Shown here: in pieces, positions 53,653-61,682 of the stretch
How the letters are laid out: each line of letters starts with the position of its first letter
Numbering within the stretch: the stretch's first letter is position 1
Assembly (NCBI RefSeq): GCF_030705605.1
Contig: NZ_JAPCKK010000001.1
Coordinates: 124,001 to 188,000 of the forward strand
Length of the DNA: 64,000 nucleotides
Reading direction: 5' to 3'
Origin: Paenibacillus zeirhizosphaerae
GTDB taxonomy: Bacteria > Bacillota > Bacilli > Paenibacillales > Paenibacillaceae
Notes under the pieces: model-generated
Seen by the model: the letters and a program-made list of their open reading frames with translations, nothing else
The model's database searches: none
What the model was told of the DNA's origin: nothing
Made by a program: the position numbers and the translations under genes

Positions 53653-54297
53653 TTAAGGATTATCACCTAATCCGAGAACAGTAGCAAATATCCCCTCTGT
53701 CTGGTTAGACTTGATAATTGCAATGAATGTTCCAGGCTCAGCATCCCCAAACAACGATTGCTCGAAATTGTTTTTAAGTATCTCGCTTCGATAAACAATG
53801 ATTGTTCTCAAATAATCAGTATCATCTTCCTTAAGTTCATATCTCTGAATTACTTTGGCATCGGTCGGACTCATTGTATTTATCTCTACTATAGCTTCAT
53901 CAATGTTACTTGCCTCAGTGTTAATTGTGAGGTTAATGCACTTATTGTCAACAGCCATGCATGAATATTTATCATTGCTATAATTTGTGAAAAGATCATC
54001 AGAAGCATTACTTGGAGCCCCGAATTTTTCTTCAAATGCTGTTAGATCTGCACCTATACCCACCCAGTTTGATGCAGCTTCTGATTGGTTTGGAGATTCT
54101 ACATTTTTTTCGGTTTTTTCCGTATTACCTGTGTCTTCAACTTGCGTTTGTTTTTCTGGCTCATTTGACACAGGGCTCGTTGAAACTGTTTCATTTGGTA
54201 CTATTTCAGTTTCTTCAGTTTTTAAGTTTGCTATAGCTCCAACAAACAAAATGATTATTACCCAGAACCACCACTTCTTATAGATTGTTTTTTTCAA
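53653..54297 (-). CDS. Uncharacterised membrane-anchored protein
   Basis: The 214-aa protein has an N-terminal signal anchor (KKWWFWVIIILFVGAIANL, residues about 8-26). A low-complexity Ser/Thr/Glu/Pro linker to about residue 75 and a soluble extracellular domain (WVGIGADLTAFEEKFGAPSNAS onwards) follow. No lipobox cysteine is present. The stretch is AT-richer than its neighbours, which suggests recent acquisition. The start is TTG 54297 with AAGGGGG 7 nt upstream. I do not recognise the domain. Confidence 0.7.
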   Translation of the reverse strand: MKKTIYKKWWFWVIIILFVGAIANLKTEETEIVPNETVSTSPVSNEPEKQTQVEDTGNTEKTEKNVESPNQSEAASNWVGIGADLTAFEEKFGAPSNASDDLFTNYSNDKYSCMAVDNKCINLTINTEASNIDEAIVEINTMSPTDAKVIQRYELKEDDTDYLRTIIVYRSEILKNNFEQSLFGDAEPGTFIAIIKSNQTEGIFATVLGLGDNP

Positions 54298-54513
54298 TTT
54301 ATTGCCCCCTTTAAAACTATTCGTTCCTTCTCCTATGATTATCGATTAGGAGAAGGAAAAACTAGATACAGAATAAATCTATATCCTGGCATAATCAATA
54401 TCTGATTTATAATTTTTTGAAAATAAGGATCGAAATCCAAATTAGCGGTGCGGAACGAAGCTGTCTATTGCTTTTCGAATGTAGCTGGTTCAAGAAAAAG
54501 ATTCATCAAAAGG

Positions 54514-54693
54514 ATGTGGAACAATGATACAGGATTATATGAAGCACACCTGCCTGTGAAAAATTTGGAGGTTTCCATCACATTCTATCAAAAATGGGGC
54601 TTAAAGCTGGCATGGAGCGACAAAGGCAATGTAGTTCTCCGCAATTCCGTGTACCCAGTGCATGTTGCGAATTCGCATTTCCTCTTCGTATAG
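54514..54693 (+). pseudogene. Truncated VOC (glyoxalase/bleomycin resistance) family gene
   Basis: ATG 54514, after AAAAGG, gives MWNNDTGLYEAHLPVKNLE, then VSITFYQKWGLKLAWSDKG. This is the first beta-alpha-beta module of a VOC domain. After GNVV the frame runs into about 18 unrelated residues and stops. A normal VOC protein is about 120-140 aa, and the second module with its metal ligands is absent. The loss looks like a deletion. The gap to the SDR gene holds only the SDR promoter and operators. Confidence 0.7.
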
Positions 54694-54724
54694 CTCGTTA
54701 TAAGTCATGGAGTATAATAATTTA

Positions 54725-54777
54725 GTTGACACATCAACCTGAATGCGATATAGTAAACACGGGTTGATATATCAACC
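54725..54777. promoter_or_regulatory. SDR promoter with two palindromic operators
   Basis: TTGACA (54726-54731), 17 bp and TATAGT (54749-54754) form a strong promoter. One dyad (GTTGA-CACA-TCAAC, 54725-54738) overlaps the -35. A perfect 16-bp palindrome GGTTGATATATCAACC (54762-54777) lies just after the expected start point. The two sites share GTTGA/TCAAC arms and are spaced about 38 bp apart. A MarR/HxlR/TetR-type repressor is expected but no adjacent candidate is certain. Confidence 0.7.
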
Positions 54778-54834
54778 AAAAGGCATTGCAAAGACCGTAC
54801 ATCTCATTTCATTCAAAGAAAGGAAGATTTTAAT

Positions 54835-55542
54835 ATGGAAATTCGTGACAAGGTCGTTCTTATTACTGGAACATCCGCTGGTATCGGTTTGGCTACAGCA
54901 CGCCGCTTTGCCGCCGCTGGTGCCAAACTAGCATTAGTCGCCCGATCTGCCGATGTACTTCATCAACTCGCCGAGGAATTGAAGAGCCAGGGAAGTGACG
55001 TTGTGGCTCTGCCTGCTGACGTGAGCGATCCGAAGCAGGTTCAACGAGTCATTGAGGAGACGGCGCGGCATTTTGGCCGTCTGGATGTGGTTATCAATAA
55101 CGTAGGACAAGCCGTAGTTAGCTCGATCGCCGATGTCAATCCGGATGACTTCCGTAGAATCTTTGATCTTAATGTGATGGGACCATTAGCAGCTATGCAA
55201 GCTGTGATCCCTATCATGCGGGAGCAAGGAGGAGGGCTGATCATCAATATAAGTTCGGTGGTCTCCAAGATGAATATTCCTGGAATCGGAGCTTATGCGG
55301 CTACCAAATCCGCTTTGAACATGCTTTCCGATACAGCACGAGGTGAATTGGCTGCAGAGCATATCCGGGTGATTTCCGTCTACCCACGCGCAACCGCAAC
55401 GGATTTTGGCAAAAACGCGCTGGGCGTTCAACCGCAGCATGCGCCAGGTTCTTCCCGTCCATCGGATACGCCTGAATTTGTTGCAGAGAAAATTCTGGCA
55501 GCCGCTTTAAATGAGCCAGATGAGCAATATATGGATAACTGA
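54835..55542 (+). CDS. Short-chain dehydrogenase/reductase (SDR)
   Basis: The 235-aa classical SDR has the cofactor motif ITGTSAGIGLATARRFA (TGxxxGIG, residues 10-26), NNVGQAVVS (NNxG), catalytic Ser in INISSVVSK, YxxxK in YAATKSALN and the PRATATDF tail motif. The substrate is unknown. AAGGAAG precedes ATG 54835. Strong double-operator control suggests inducible detoxification. Confidence 0.9.
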   Translation: MEIRDKVVLITGTSAGIGLATARRFAAAGAKLALVARSADVLHQLAEELKSQGSDVVALPADVSDPKQVQRVIEETARHFGRLDVVINNVGQAVVSSIADVNPDDFRRIFDLNVMGPLAAMQAVIPIMREQGGGLIINISSVVSKMNIPGIGAYAATKSALNMLSDTARGELAAEHIRVISVYPRATATDFGKNALGVQPQHAPGSSRPSDTPEFVAEKILAAALNEPDEQYMDN

Positions 55543-55597
55543 TACTCGCGGGGTCAATGGCAATTCCAGCCTTCCGCCAAGGAACAGATAGAACAAT

Positions 55598-55646
55598 AAA
55601 ACCGTGCAAAGCTAGCTAAAGCAACTGCGGCTTGCACGGTTTTTTT
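55598..55646. terminator. Bidirectional terminator
   Basis: AAACCGTGCAAAGC (55598-55611) pairs with GCTTGCACGGTTT (from 55630), followed by a T run, with A-rich bases on the left. It is shared by the SDR gene and the convergent Lrp gene. Confidence 0.85.
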
Positions 55647-56078
55647 CTATTTCAATTGACCAATCGACATGCTTAATTTGTAATTTCCATACTTCAGGAG
55701 ATGATCCAGAAAATCATTCAGCTCCAGCGGCGATGCGACGCGCACCCGCAGCCAGTAACAGCCTTCGCCGCTTACACGATGCATTTCGGTCACCTGTTCG
55801 CTTTGTGCAGCGAATGCTTGAAACGAGGGATGGGCCGTATTGGAGCTTAGGAAAACGGTAACAAAGGCATGCACCGTCTGGCCGATTTTTTCCGGGTTCC
55901 AGCGCAGAGTCGTTCCTTCAATCACACCGAGATCCTGCATTTTTCGTACACGGGCGCCAACTGCCTGTCCGGTCAGGTGCACGAGCTGGCCGACGGTTTT
56001 GTAGGATTGGGAAGCGTCCTCCAGCAGGAGCTTCAGAATACGCAAATCAACTTCATCGATCGTTTGATGGCTTAACAT
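55647..56078 (-). CDS. Lrp/AsnC family transcriptional regulator
   Basis: The 143-aa protein has an N-terminal HTH (DEVDLRILKLLLEDASQSYKTVGQLVHLTGQAVGARVRKMQDLGVIEG) and a RAM ligand domain (HAFVTVFLSSN, then VTEMHRVSGEGCYWLRVRV). AAGGAAATTAAG precedes the start. It diverges from the metallo-hydrolase at 56203, which is its most likely target. The effector is probably an amino acid. Confidence 0.9.
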   Translation of the reverse strand: MLSHQTIDEVDLRILKLLLEDASQSYKTVGQLVHLTGQAVGARVRKMQDLGVIEGTTLRWNPEKIGQTVHAFVTVFLSSNTAHPSFQAFAAQSEQVTEMHRVSGEGCYWLRVRVASPLELNDFLDHLLKYGNYKLSMSIGQLK

Positions 56079-56202
56079 CTTAATTTCCTTTCAGTGTGAA
56101 AGTGGAAAGCGGTTTTTCCATTCACCGGGATGATTACCTTATCGCTTGTTTTATATATAATTTTAGCAGATTCATGATTCGAAAGATAAGGGGTGCAAAA
56201 TA

Positions 56203-56949
56203 ATGAAGCTTCAATTAATACGCCATGCCACGCTGTGGCTGGAATATGGAGGAACACAGTTCCTGGTTGACCCGATGTTCAGTGACGCAGGAGCGAACCC
56301 ACCGGTTATTAATACGCCGAACGACCGCCGTAACCCGCTCGTGCCGCTGCCTTTTGAAATGGAGGGACTGTTTAATCCGGACGCCGTGCTTGTCACGCAT
56401 TTGCATCCAGATCACTGGGATGAAGCTGCGATTGTGGCGCTGTCAAAATCAACATCGGTAATCTGTCAGCCGGAGGATGAGTCAGCTATCATCTCTGCAG
56501 GTTTTGGCTCGGTAACTGCCGTAAATGAAAGCATTACCTTTAAAGGCGTGACGATCCATCGGACAAGCGGACAGCACGGCACAGGGGAGATCGGGAAGCA
56601 GATGGGGCCTGTATCCGGTTTTGTTTTCAAAGCGGAAGGTGAACCGACGTTGTATATCGCGGGGGACACGATCTGGTGTGACGATGTGCAGCAGGCATTG
56701 GACGCCCATCAGCCGGACATAACGGTGGTTAACGCCGGGGGAGCGCGGTTCAATGTGGGTGATCCGATCACGATGGATGAAGACGATGTGATCCGTGTAT
56801 GCCAATATGCTCCGAAGACGAAGGTGGTGGCTGTGCATATGGACGCGATCAATCATTGTCTTGTCACAAGAGCGGATTTGCGCGGCCGGGTGGAGAAGGA
56901 AAGGCTGCTTGACCGGGTCGTGATTCCGAGTGATGGACAATGGATCTGA
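56203..56949 (+). CDS. MBL-fold hydrolase (UlaG-like)
   Basis: The 248-aa metallo-beta-lactamase-fold protein starts MKLQLIRHATLWLEYGGTQFLVDPMFSD. The metal motif is THLHPDHWDEAA, a further histidine lies in SGQHGTGEIG, and the bridging Asp is in LYIAGDTIWCDDV. VVAVHMDAINHC supplies a late histidine. UlaG-like proteins include lactonases and phosphodiesterases. The substrate is unknown. Confidence 0.85.
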   Translation: MKLQLIRHATLWLEYGGTQFLVDPMFSDAGANPPVINTPNDRRNPLVPLPFEMEGLFNPDAVLVTHLHPDHWDEAAIVALSKSTSVICQPEDESAIISAGFGSVTAVNESITFKGVTIHRTSGQHGTGEIGKQMGPVSGFVFKAEGEPTLYIAGDTIWCDDVQQALDAHQPDITVVNAGGARFNVGDPITMDEDDVIRVCQYAPKTKVVAVHMDAINHCLVTRADLRGRVEKERLLDRVVIPSDGQWI

Positions 56950-57168
56950 TATAAAGCGGCTATGCTCGTACACTGGGTGGAGACTCCGATTAACCCCTGA
57001 GCCATGTGGCGCAGGGGTCTGTTTAATGCTTTTGCTTTTTGAAGGACAACTTATTTCCATAAACAAGCCACAACGCCAGGGATGAGATCAGCATTAAGAT
57101 TACACTATTGGGAGGACTGTCGCCTTGCGCTTCGGTTTTTGAGAATGAGGAGATTTTGGAGCTGGGCA

Positions 57169-58101
57169 TTATGTCGATCCCGGATGCGTTAAGTGCTGCG
57201 CAGCAGCATTATGAAAGGGAATTTTACCAGCTTCGGAGCGAAAAGCTTCAATAATAAACGCTATCGCCTTGGCCGCCGCGGGCGAACCTTTCTTGAAGGA
57301 AAGCGCGGCTAAGCCAATGGTTCTGTGAGCCTCCGGCGCAAGTGGGCAGACGTAAAGACCTGACGGACGGTCGGATAGGATCGTCTCAGGAAGAATGCTG
57401 ATGCCCAGCCCGCTGCGCACCATGGCTATAATGGCATGGTCATCTTCCAGCTCGAATCGCACGCGGGGCGTACCACCCTGTTCCGAAAACCATTTACGTA
57501 CATCCGTATCGCAGCCTTTGGCTGGCATAATAAATGGCTCTTCAGAAATATGATCCGTGGTTATGCATTCTTCTTCACTCAACCTATGGCCGGATGGTAT
57601 GATGCACAGGAGTTTGTCCTGCTTCAATTCGATTTGCTCCAAGCCCTGAACCGTTGGTAAATTGACAAAGCCGAAATCCACGGTGCCCCTCGCGATCCAG
57701 CTTTCGATCTCCTGATAATCCCCGTCAAGCAGTTTGATATGAATGAGCGGGTACTGGTCCTGAAAATTTTTAATAATGTCAGGCAGCCAATGCATGGAGA
57801 CACTCGTGAAAGTACCGATCGTAACCATACCGGTTTCCAGTCCTTTAATAAGATCGGCTTCCTGCTGCAGCCTGCCTTGCAGGTGTACCATTTCTTGCAT
57901 GTATCCCCATAAACGCTCTCCCTCATGAGTTAACCGTACCCCTGAGCGGCCCCGATGAAGAAGCTGAAGCCCCAGTTCTCCTTCAAGGCTTGCCACGGCA
58001 TGGCTAACCGCCGACTGGGTCAAGTTTAATTGTTCTGCTGCTTTAGTCAGACTCCCGGTCTCAATGACCTTGAGCAAAATCTCATACTTGAATAAGCTCA
58101 T
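57169..58101 (-). CDS. LysR family transcriptional regulator
   Basis: The 310-aa regulator has the HTH FKYEILLKVIETGSLTKAAEQLNLTQSAVSHAVASLEGELGLQL and an effector domain beginning MVTIGTFTSVSMHWLPDIIKNF. It is related to the LysR protein at 40672 (same GTFTS(A/V)S start). It diverges from the monooxygenase at 58219. The last 15-20 residues run beyond the usual LysR end and overlap an open frame on the other strand, which may be decayed sequence. Confidence 0.9.
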   Translation of the reverse strand: MSLFKYEILLKVIETGSLTKAAEQLNLTQSAVSHAVASLEGELGLQLLHRGRSGVRLTHEGERLWGYMQEMVHLQGRLQQEADLIKGLETGMVTIGTFTSVSMHWLPDIIKNFQDQYPLIHIKLLDGDYQEIESWIARGTVDFGFVNLPTVQGLEQIELKQDKLLCIIPSGHRLSEEECITTDHISEEPFIMPAKGCDTDVRKWFSEQGGTPRVRFELEDDHAIIAMVRSGLGISILPETILSDRPSGLYVCPLAPEAHRTIGLAALSFKKGSPAAAKAIAFIIEAFRSEAGKIPFHNAAAQHLTHPGST

Positions 58102-58120
58102 ATTATCCCTCGCTTTTCAC

Positions 58121-58135
58121 ATGAAAAAGTTTCAT
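58121..58135. promoter_or_regulatory. Dyad between the LysR and monooxygenase genes
   Basis: ATGAAA-AAG-TTTCAT in the divergent gap fits a LysR-type T-N11-A site by shape and position. TATAAT at 58181-58186 may be the -10 for the monooxygenase gene. Confidence 0.45.
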
Positions 58136-58218
58136 ATAAACCATTCTAAACATTCATTTTATTTATTAAAAGGGTGCTCTTATAATTCAAATAGAATGAA
58201 CGACGAGGAGGCAGAGTC

Positions 58219-58551
58219 ATGGATTCCATTGCAAAAACGCCGGAGCCGCCCTACTATGCGGTTATATTTACTTCACAGCTCTCTGACGGCGAGAACAAGG
58301 GATATGAAGCCATGGGGGATAAAATGGTGGAGCTTGCGGCACAGCAGAAAGGTTTTCTGGGCATAGAAAGCGTTCGATCTGCGGATGGGTTGGGGATTAC
58401 CGTCTCCTATTGGGATTCGCTGGATAGCATTAAGGCGTGGAGGGAGCACAGTCTGCATAAAGTCGCGCAGGAAAAAGGAAAATCGCAATGGTACGAGCGT
58501 TACGGGCTGCGGGTAAGTAAGGTCGAAAGGGACAGCTTTATGAATTTGTAA
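58219..58551 (+). CDS. Antibiotic biosynthesis monooxygenase (ABM) domain protein
   Basis: The 110-aa dimeric alpha+beta-barrel protein has YYAVIFTSQLSDGENKGYEAMGDKMVELAAQQKGFLGIESVRSADGLGITVSYWDSLDSIKAWREHSLHKVAQEKG, the ABM pattern. Members are small oxygenases or stress proteins, and haem or quinone substrates are known in relatives. ACGAGGAGGCAGAGTC precedes the ATG. It is probably regulated by the divergent LysR protein. Confidence 0.85.
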   Translation: MDSIAKTPEPPYYAVIFTSQLSDGENKGYEAMGDKMVELAAQQKGFLGIESVRSADGLGITVSYWDSLDSIKAWREHSLHKVAQEKGKSQWYERYGLRVSKVERDSFMNL

Positions 58552-58667
58552 TGTCTGTGCTCAATTCCCTCATAACCCGTATAAACTCCTTTGCTGCAGG
58601 TGCAGTCTCGACTGGCAGCAAGGGAGTTACTGTAAAGAGGAAGGTGACAGATACTACCTTCCTCCGA

Positions 58668-59051
58668 TCAGGGCAGCCGTTCAAATTTGTTTTCTTGGGC
58701 ATCGATTAATGCCAGTTTGTAATTGAGCTTTTCCAGCGTTTTCATCAGCCGTACGATTTGTTCCTCCACTTTGCTTTTTTGGTTGGCCAGCATCGTTTTT
58801 CTTAGGGGCAGTGTCCGATCTCCGCTCTTGTATAGCTCAACATATTGTTTGATTTCGGCCAGGGGCAAACCTGTCGAACGAAGGGCTTGTACCATCTCAA
58901 CGCAATCGACGTAATGGTCGCTGAATTTGCGTACCCCATTAACATCCCGGTCAACAGCCGGCAATACGCCTTCCTTCTCATAAAAACGCAAAGTATACGC
59001 GGTAATGCCCGTTTTATTCACAACTTCCTTCATCGTATAAGCCATAAGCAT
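58668..59051 (-). CDS. MerR family transcriptional regulator
   Basis: The 127-aa regulator has the MerR winged helix at the N-terminus (MKEVVNKTGITAYTLRFYEKEGVLPAVDRDVNGVRKFSDHYVDCVEMVQALRSTGLPLAEIKQYVEL) and a long dimerisation helix. The short tail has no metal cysteines, so it is of the aldehyde/electrophile-sensing type. ATG 59051 has AGAGG 8 nt upstream; ATG 59045 and GTG 59057 are alternatives. It diverges from an SDR gene. Confidence 0.88.
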   Translation of the reverse strand: MLMAYTMKEVVNKTGITAYTLRFYEKEGVLPAVDRDVNGVRKFSDHYVDCVEMVQALRSTGLPLAEIKQYVELYKSGDRTLPLRKTMLANQKSKVEEQIVRLMKTLEKLNYKLALIDAQENKFERLP

Positions 59052-59153
59052 TTTCACCGCCTCTTACTTGTTAGAGTTACTTTCATCTATTTTACAATCC
59101 GAGCTTGCTTCCAGTCCATACATCCCTTGTCCATAAGGGATCATGTTTTGGAT

Positions 59154-59184
59154 TTGACTTAGAGCGGCTTTAGCCTTGTAAGCT
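59154..59184 (+). promoter_or_regulatory. MerR-type promoter of the SDR gene
   Basis: TTGACT (59154-59159) and TAAGCT (59179-59184) are separated by 19 bp, the long spacer typical of MerR-activated promoters. The TTAGAG...GGCTTTAGCC stretch within it offers a dyad. The MerR gene lies just upstream, divergent. Confidence 0.6.
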
Positions 59185-59223
59185 AAGGGAGAAATAACAA
59201 AAGGATGAAGAGGAGGGTCTTCA

Positions 59224-60069
59224 ATGACCAAAACAGTGTTGATCACCGGGAGTTCGACCGGATTGGGAAATACAGCAGCGAAGAAGTTCGCTTATGAAGG
59301 ATGGAACGTGGTTGCGACGATGCGCAAGCCGGACCAGCGCTTGGCAGAGGAAAATCCCGAACGGATTTTCGTAACCGCACTTGATGTTACTAAGCCCGCC
59401 ACGATCGAGGCGGCGATTGCGGCAGGGGTTGATAGGTTCGGCCGGATCGACGCCGTCGTGAACAATGCCGGAGTCAGCATCCTCTCGATATTTGAAGCTA
59501 CACCCATGAATGTGATCCGCGGAATTTTCGAGACTAATGTTTTCGGTGTCATGAACGTCATTCAGGCGATTGCCCCTTATTTTCGTGAGCAAGGAGGTGG
59601 AACCATCGTCAATATCACTTCGAACGTGGGTTTTGTATCCAACCCACTGCTGACGGTCTATGTCGCGACCAAGCATGCCATCGAGGGGCTATCGGAATCA
59701 TTGTCGTACGAGCTGGAATCGCAAAATATCTCCGTCAAACTTGTGGAACCCGGAGCCATGCGAACCACGAATTTCACGTCGAACACCATGGCCGCCGCCC
59801 AAGCCGTATCCATTCCACAACCGTACAAGCCTTATTTTGATCATATGATGAACTCCATGATGAACTATCCGTTTGATAGTGCGGATGAGAACGAGGTTGC
59901 AGATCAGATATACACCGCTGCATGCGATCCGTCTGCCCGGCTGCGCTATCTCGCAGGTCCGGACGCAGAGGAAACGGCTAAACTGAGGTGGTCCCATTCG
60001 GAAGAAAAGTACATGGCGACCATGCGCGACTTGCTAGGGCAAACGGCGTGGCAAAATAGACAGGGTTGA
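59224..60069 (+). CDS. Short-chain dehydrogenase/reductase (SDR)
   Basis: The 281-aa classical SDR has LITGSSTGLGNTAAKKFA (TGxxxGxG, residues 6-23), NNAGVS, INIT-type strand NITSNVGFV with the catalytic Ser and YVATKHAIEGLSESL (YxxxK), followed by VKLVEPGAM. AGAGGAGGGTC precedes the ATG. It is probably activated by the divergent MerR regulator and co-expressed with the hydrolase downstream. Confidence 0.9.
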   Translation: MTKTVLITGSSTGLGNTAAKKFAYEGWNVVATMRKPDQRLAEENPERIFVTALDVTKPATIEAAIAAGVDRFGRIDAVVNNAGVSILSIFEATPMNVIRGIFETNVFGVMNVIQAIAPYFREQGGGTIVNITSNVGFVSNPLLTVYVATKHAIEGLSESLSYELESQNISVKLVEPGAMRTTNFTSNTMAAAQAVSIPQPYKPYFDHMMNSMMNYPFDSADENEVADQIYTAACDPSARLRYLAGPDAEETAKLRWSHSEEKYMATMRDLLGQTAWQNRQG

Positions 60070-60116
60070 CATTCAATGACGATTTATGACTCTGCTTCAC
60101 AAAGGATGGTTGGAGA

Positions 60117-61067
60117 ATGGAAGAAAGATTACACCCGGAACTTAAAAATATGTTTTCCGTTTTACCGGAGGTTGTTTACACTCGAGAGAATTTAGCGGCC
60201 AAAAGGAAAGAGATGCAAGAGTTTGTTGCCGGTATGACAGCATCTCTGCCTGTTAATGATGCCGTTTTGACCTCAGAAAGATATATTCCGGGCGCAGCAG
60301 GGGATCCGGATGTTCGGATCAAGATGTACGAACCGCGAGTAAAGAATGGGCCACTACCGGGAGTTCTCTATATTCATGGTGGCGGTTATATTCTTGGTTC
60401 CGCGGATATGATGGATCCTGCCTTGCAGCAGATGGTATCGGAACTCGAATGCGTCATCGTTTCCGTGGATTATCGGCTGGCTCCAGAGCATCCTTTTCCG
60501 GCTCCGCTCGAGGACTGCTACGCTGCACTCCAGTGGTTCTCCGAAAACGCTGAAGAACTGGGGAGCGATTCATCCAGAATCGCAGTGGTTGGCCCCAGTG
60601 CCGGTGGTGGATTAACGGCTGCCGTCTCTCTTTTGGCAAGAGATCGAAATGGTCCTTCGATCCTGTTCCAAATGCCCCTCTATCCGATGCTTGATGATCG
60701 GCACATGACCAAGTCCAGCAATGAAATAACGGATGACAGAGTATGGAGCAGAGCAAAAAACCAATTGGGATGGGAAATGTATCTAGGGGATGAAGGTGAA
60801 GTATCTCAATATGCCGCTCCGGCACGTGCAACCGATTTGTCGGGGCTTCCACCCATGTACACCTGTGTCGGTGACCTGGATCCATTTCGCGATGAAACCA
60901 TCGACTATGTTCTGAGGCTAACGCAGGCCGGTGTGCCAACAGAATTTCATTTATACCCTGGATGTTTTCATGGTTTCGAAGAATACTTTCCTTCTGCCGA
61001 GATCAGCCAGCGAGTGATAAAAGAATATCATGCGGCTTTAAAGCGTGCTCTATATAGGGCTTTATAA
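60117..61067 (+). CDS. Alpha/beta hydrolase, hormone-sensitive lipase-like esterase
   Basis: The 316-aa family IV esterase has the oxyanion motif YIHGGGYILGS (residues about 87-97), VSVDYRLAPEHPFPAPLEDCYAAL, the nucleophile elbow GPSAGGG, the acid in VGDLDPFRDE and the final His in YPGCFHGFE. It likely hydrolyses short-chain esters. It follows the SDR gene by 47 nt in the same direction and ends at a hairpin. Confidence 0.9.
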   Translation: MEERLHPELKNMFSVLPEVVYTRENLAAKRKEMQEFVAGMTASLPVNDAVLTSERYIPGAAGDPDVRIKMYEPRVKNGPLPGVLYIHGGGYILGSADMMDPALQQMVSELECVIVSVDYRLAPEHPFPAPLEDCYAALQWFSENAEELGSDSSRIAVVGPSAGGGLTAAVSLLARDRNGPSILFQMPLYPMLDDRHMTKSSNEITDDRVWSRAKNQLGWEMYLGDEGEVSQYAAPARATDLSGLPPMYTCVGDLDPFRDETIDYVLRLTQAGVPTEFHLYPGCFHGFEEYFPSAEISQRVIKEYHAALKRALYRAL

Positions 61068-61086
61068 AACATCACAATTCAATTAG

Positions 61087-61120
61087 AAGCCGGTTGCCTG
61101 ATTTTAAGCGCAACCGGCTT
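61087..61120 (+). terminator. Hairpin after the esterase gene
   Basis: AAGCCGGTTGC (61087-61097) pairs with GCAACCGGCTT (61110-61120), but the tail TTGTGCG is only weakly T-rich. Confidence 0.6.
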
Positions 61121-61217
61121 TGTGCGTTGTGGGCGGTACTCTGTCAACTGCTCAAGTGGATCAAGGCCAACAAATAAATGAGCTTGACGCTGGGAATAAA
61201 TGCATGTTACTCTCTGC

Positions 61218-61262
61218 TTAAAGGTTTAACCTGTCATTATTCATAAAGATTAAACGTTTAAT
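61218..61262. promoter_or_regulatory. LacI-type operators upstream of the broken regulator
   Basis: ATTAAACGTTTAAT (61249-61262) is a perfect 14-bp palindrome with the central CG typical of LacI-family sites. A looser one, TTAAA-GG-TTTAA, lies at 61218-61229. Both precede the LacI remnant and the sugar importer genes. Confidence 0.65.
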
Positions 61263-61274
61263 GAAGGAGGGCTA

Positions 61275-61584
61275 ATGAAGCGTGATGTAAGCATAAGCCA
61301 AGTCGTCAGAGCTGCAAAAGCATCCATTGGGATATCCCTTGTGTGTTCATCGACAGTTATCTCAAGGATCCGCATTTATATCAGGTGTGTCTGGATGATC
61401 GTCTGGGGGGGATATTTGGCGACCAGGCACTTACTGGAGCTATGGCTGTGGAATGGCTGACTGGTACTAATAATGTAAGCGCTGTCTTTTCGTTGTCCGA
61501 TATAGCGGCACTTGGTCTGATGAAGGGGCAGGCCGCAATGAAGCTGCTGATGGATCAAATCGGGAATGGGCCTTCATTCTCCTG
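61275..61584 (+). pseudogene. Decayed LacI family regulator
   Basis: ATG 61275 after AAGGAGGG encodes MKRDVSISQVVRAAKASIG, a LacI-type helix-turn-helix beginning. The frame then breaks. From about 61340 another frame reads FIDSYLKDPHLYQVCLDDRLGG. At a run of seven G (about 61408) the homology moves to a third frame reading GGYLATRHLLEL. A further piece (AVFSLSDIAALGLMKG) resembles the late effector domain. Most of the ~330-residue regulator is missing, so the gene is non-functional. It sits before a maltodextrin-type importer it probably once controlled. Confidence 0.78.
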
Positions 61585-61682
61585 AAAGGTGGTGTTGCAC
61601 GTCGAACTCAAGGTTCGGGAAACGATAGCCAAAGCAGTGTTAACGTGAGAGTAAGATGAAAATGATCCGGGAGGAATCCAGA

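Noticed and set aside
57090..57255. Open plus-strand stretch with natural-looking codons ending LRSEKLQ, overlapping the LysR 3' end
   Set aside because: It may be the tail of a decayed gene, but no start is visible upstream and I cannot match it to a family, so it is not listed as a gene.
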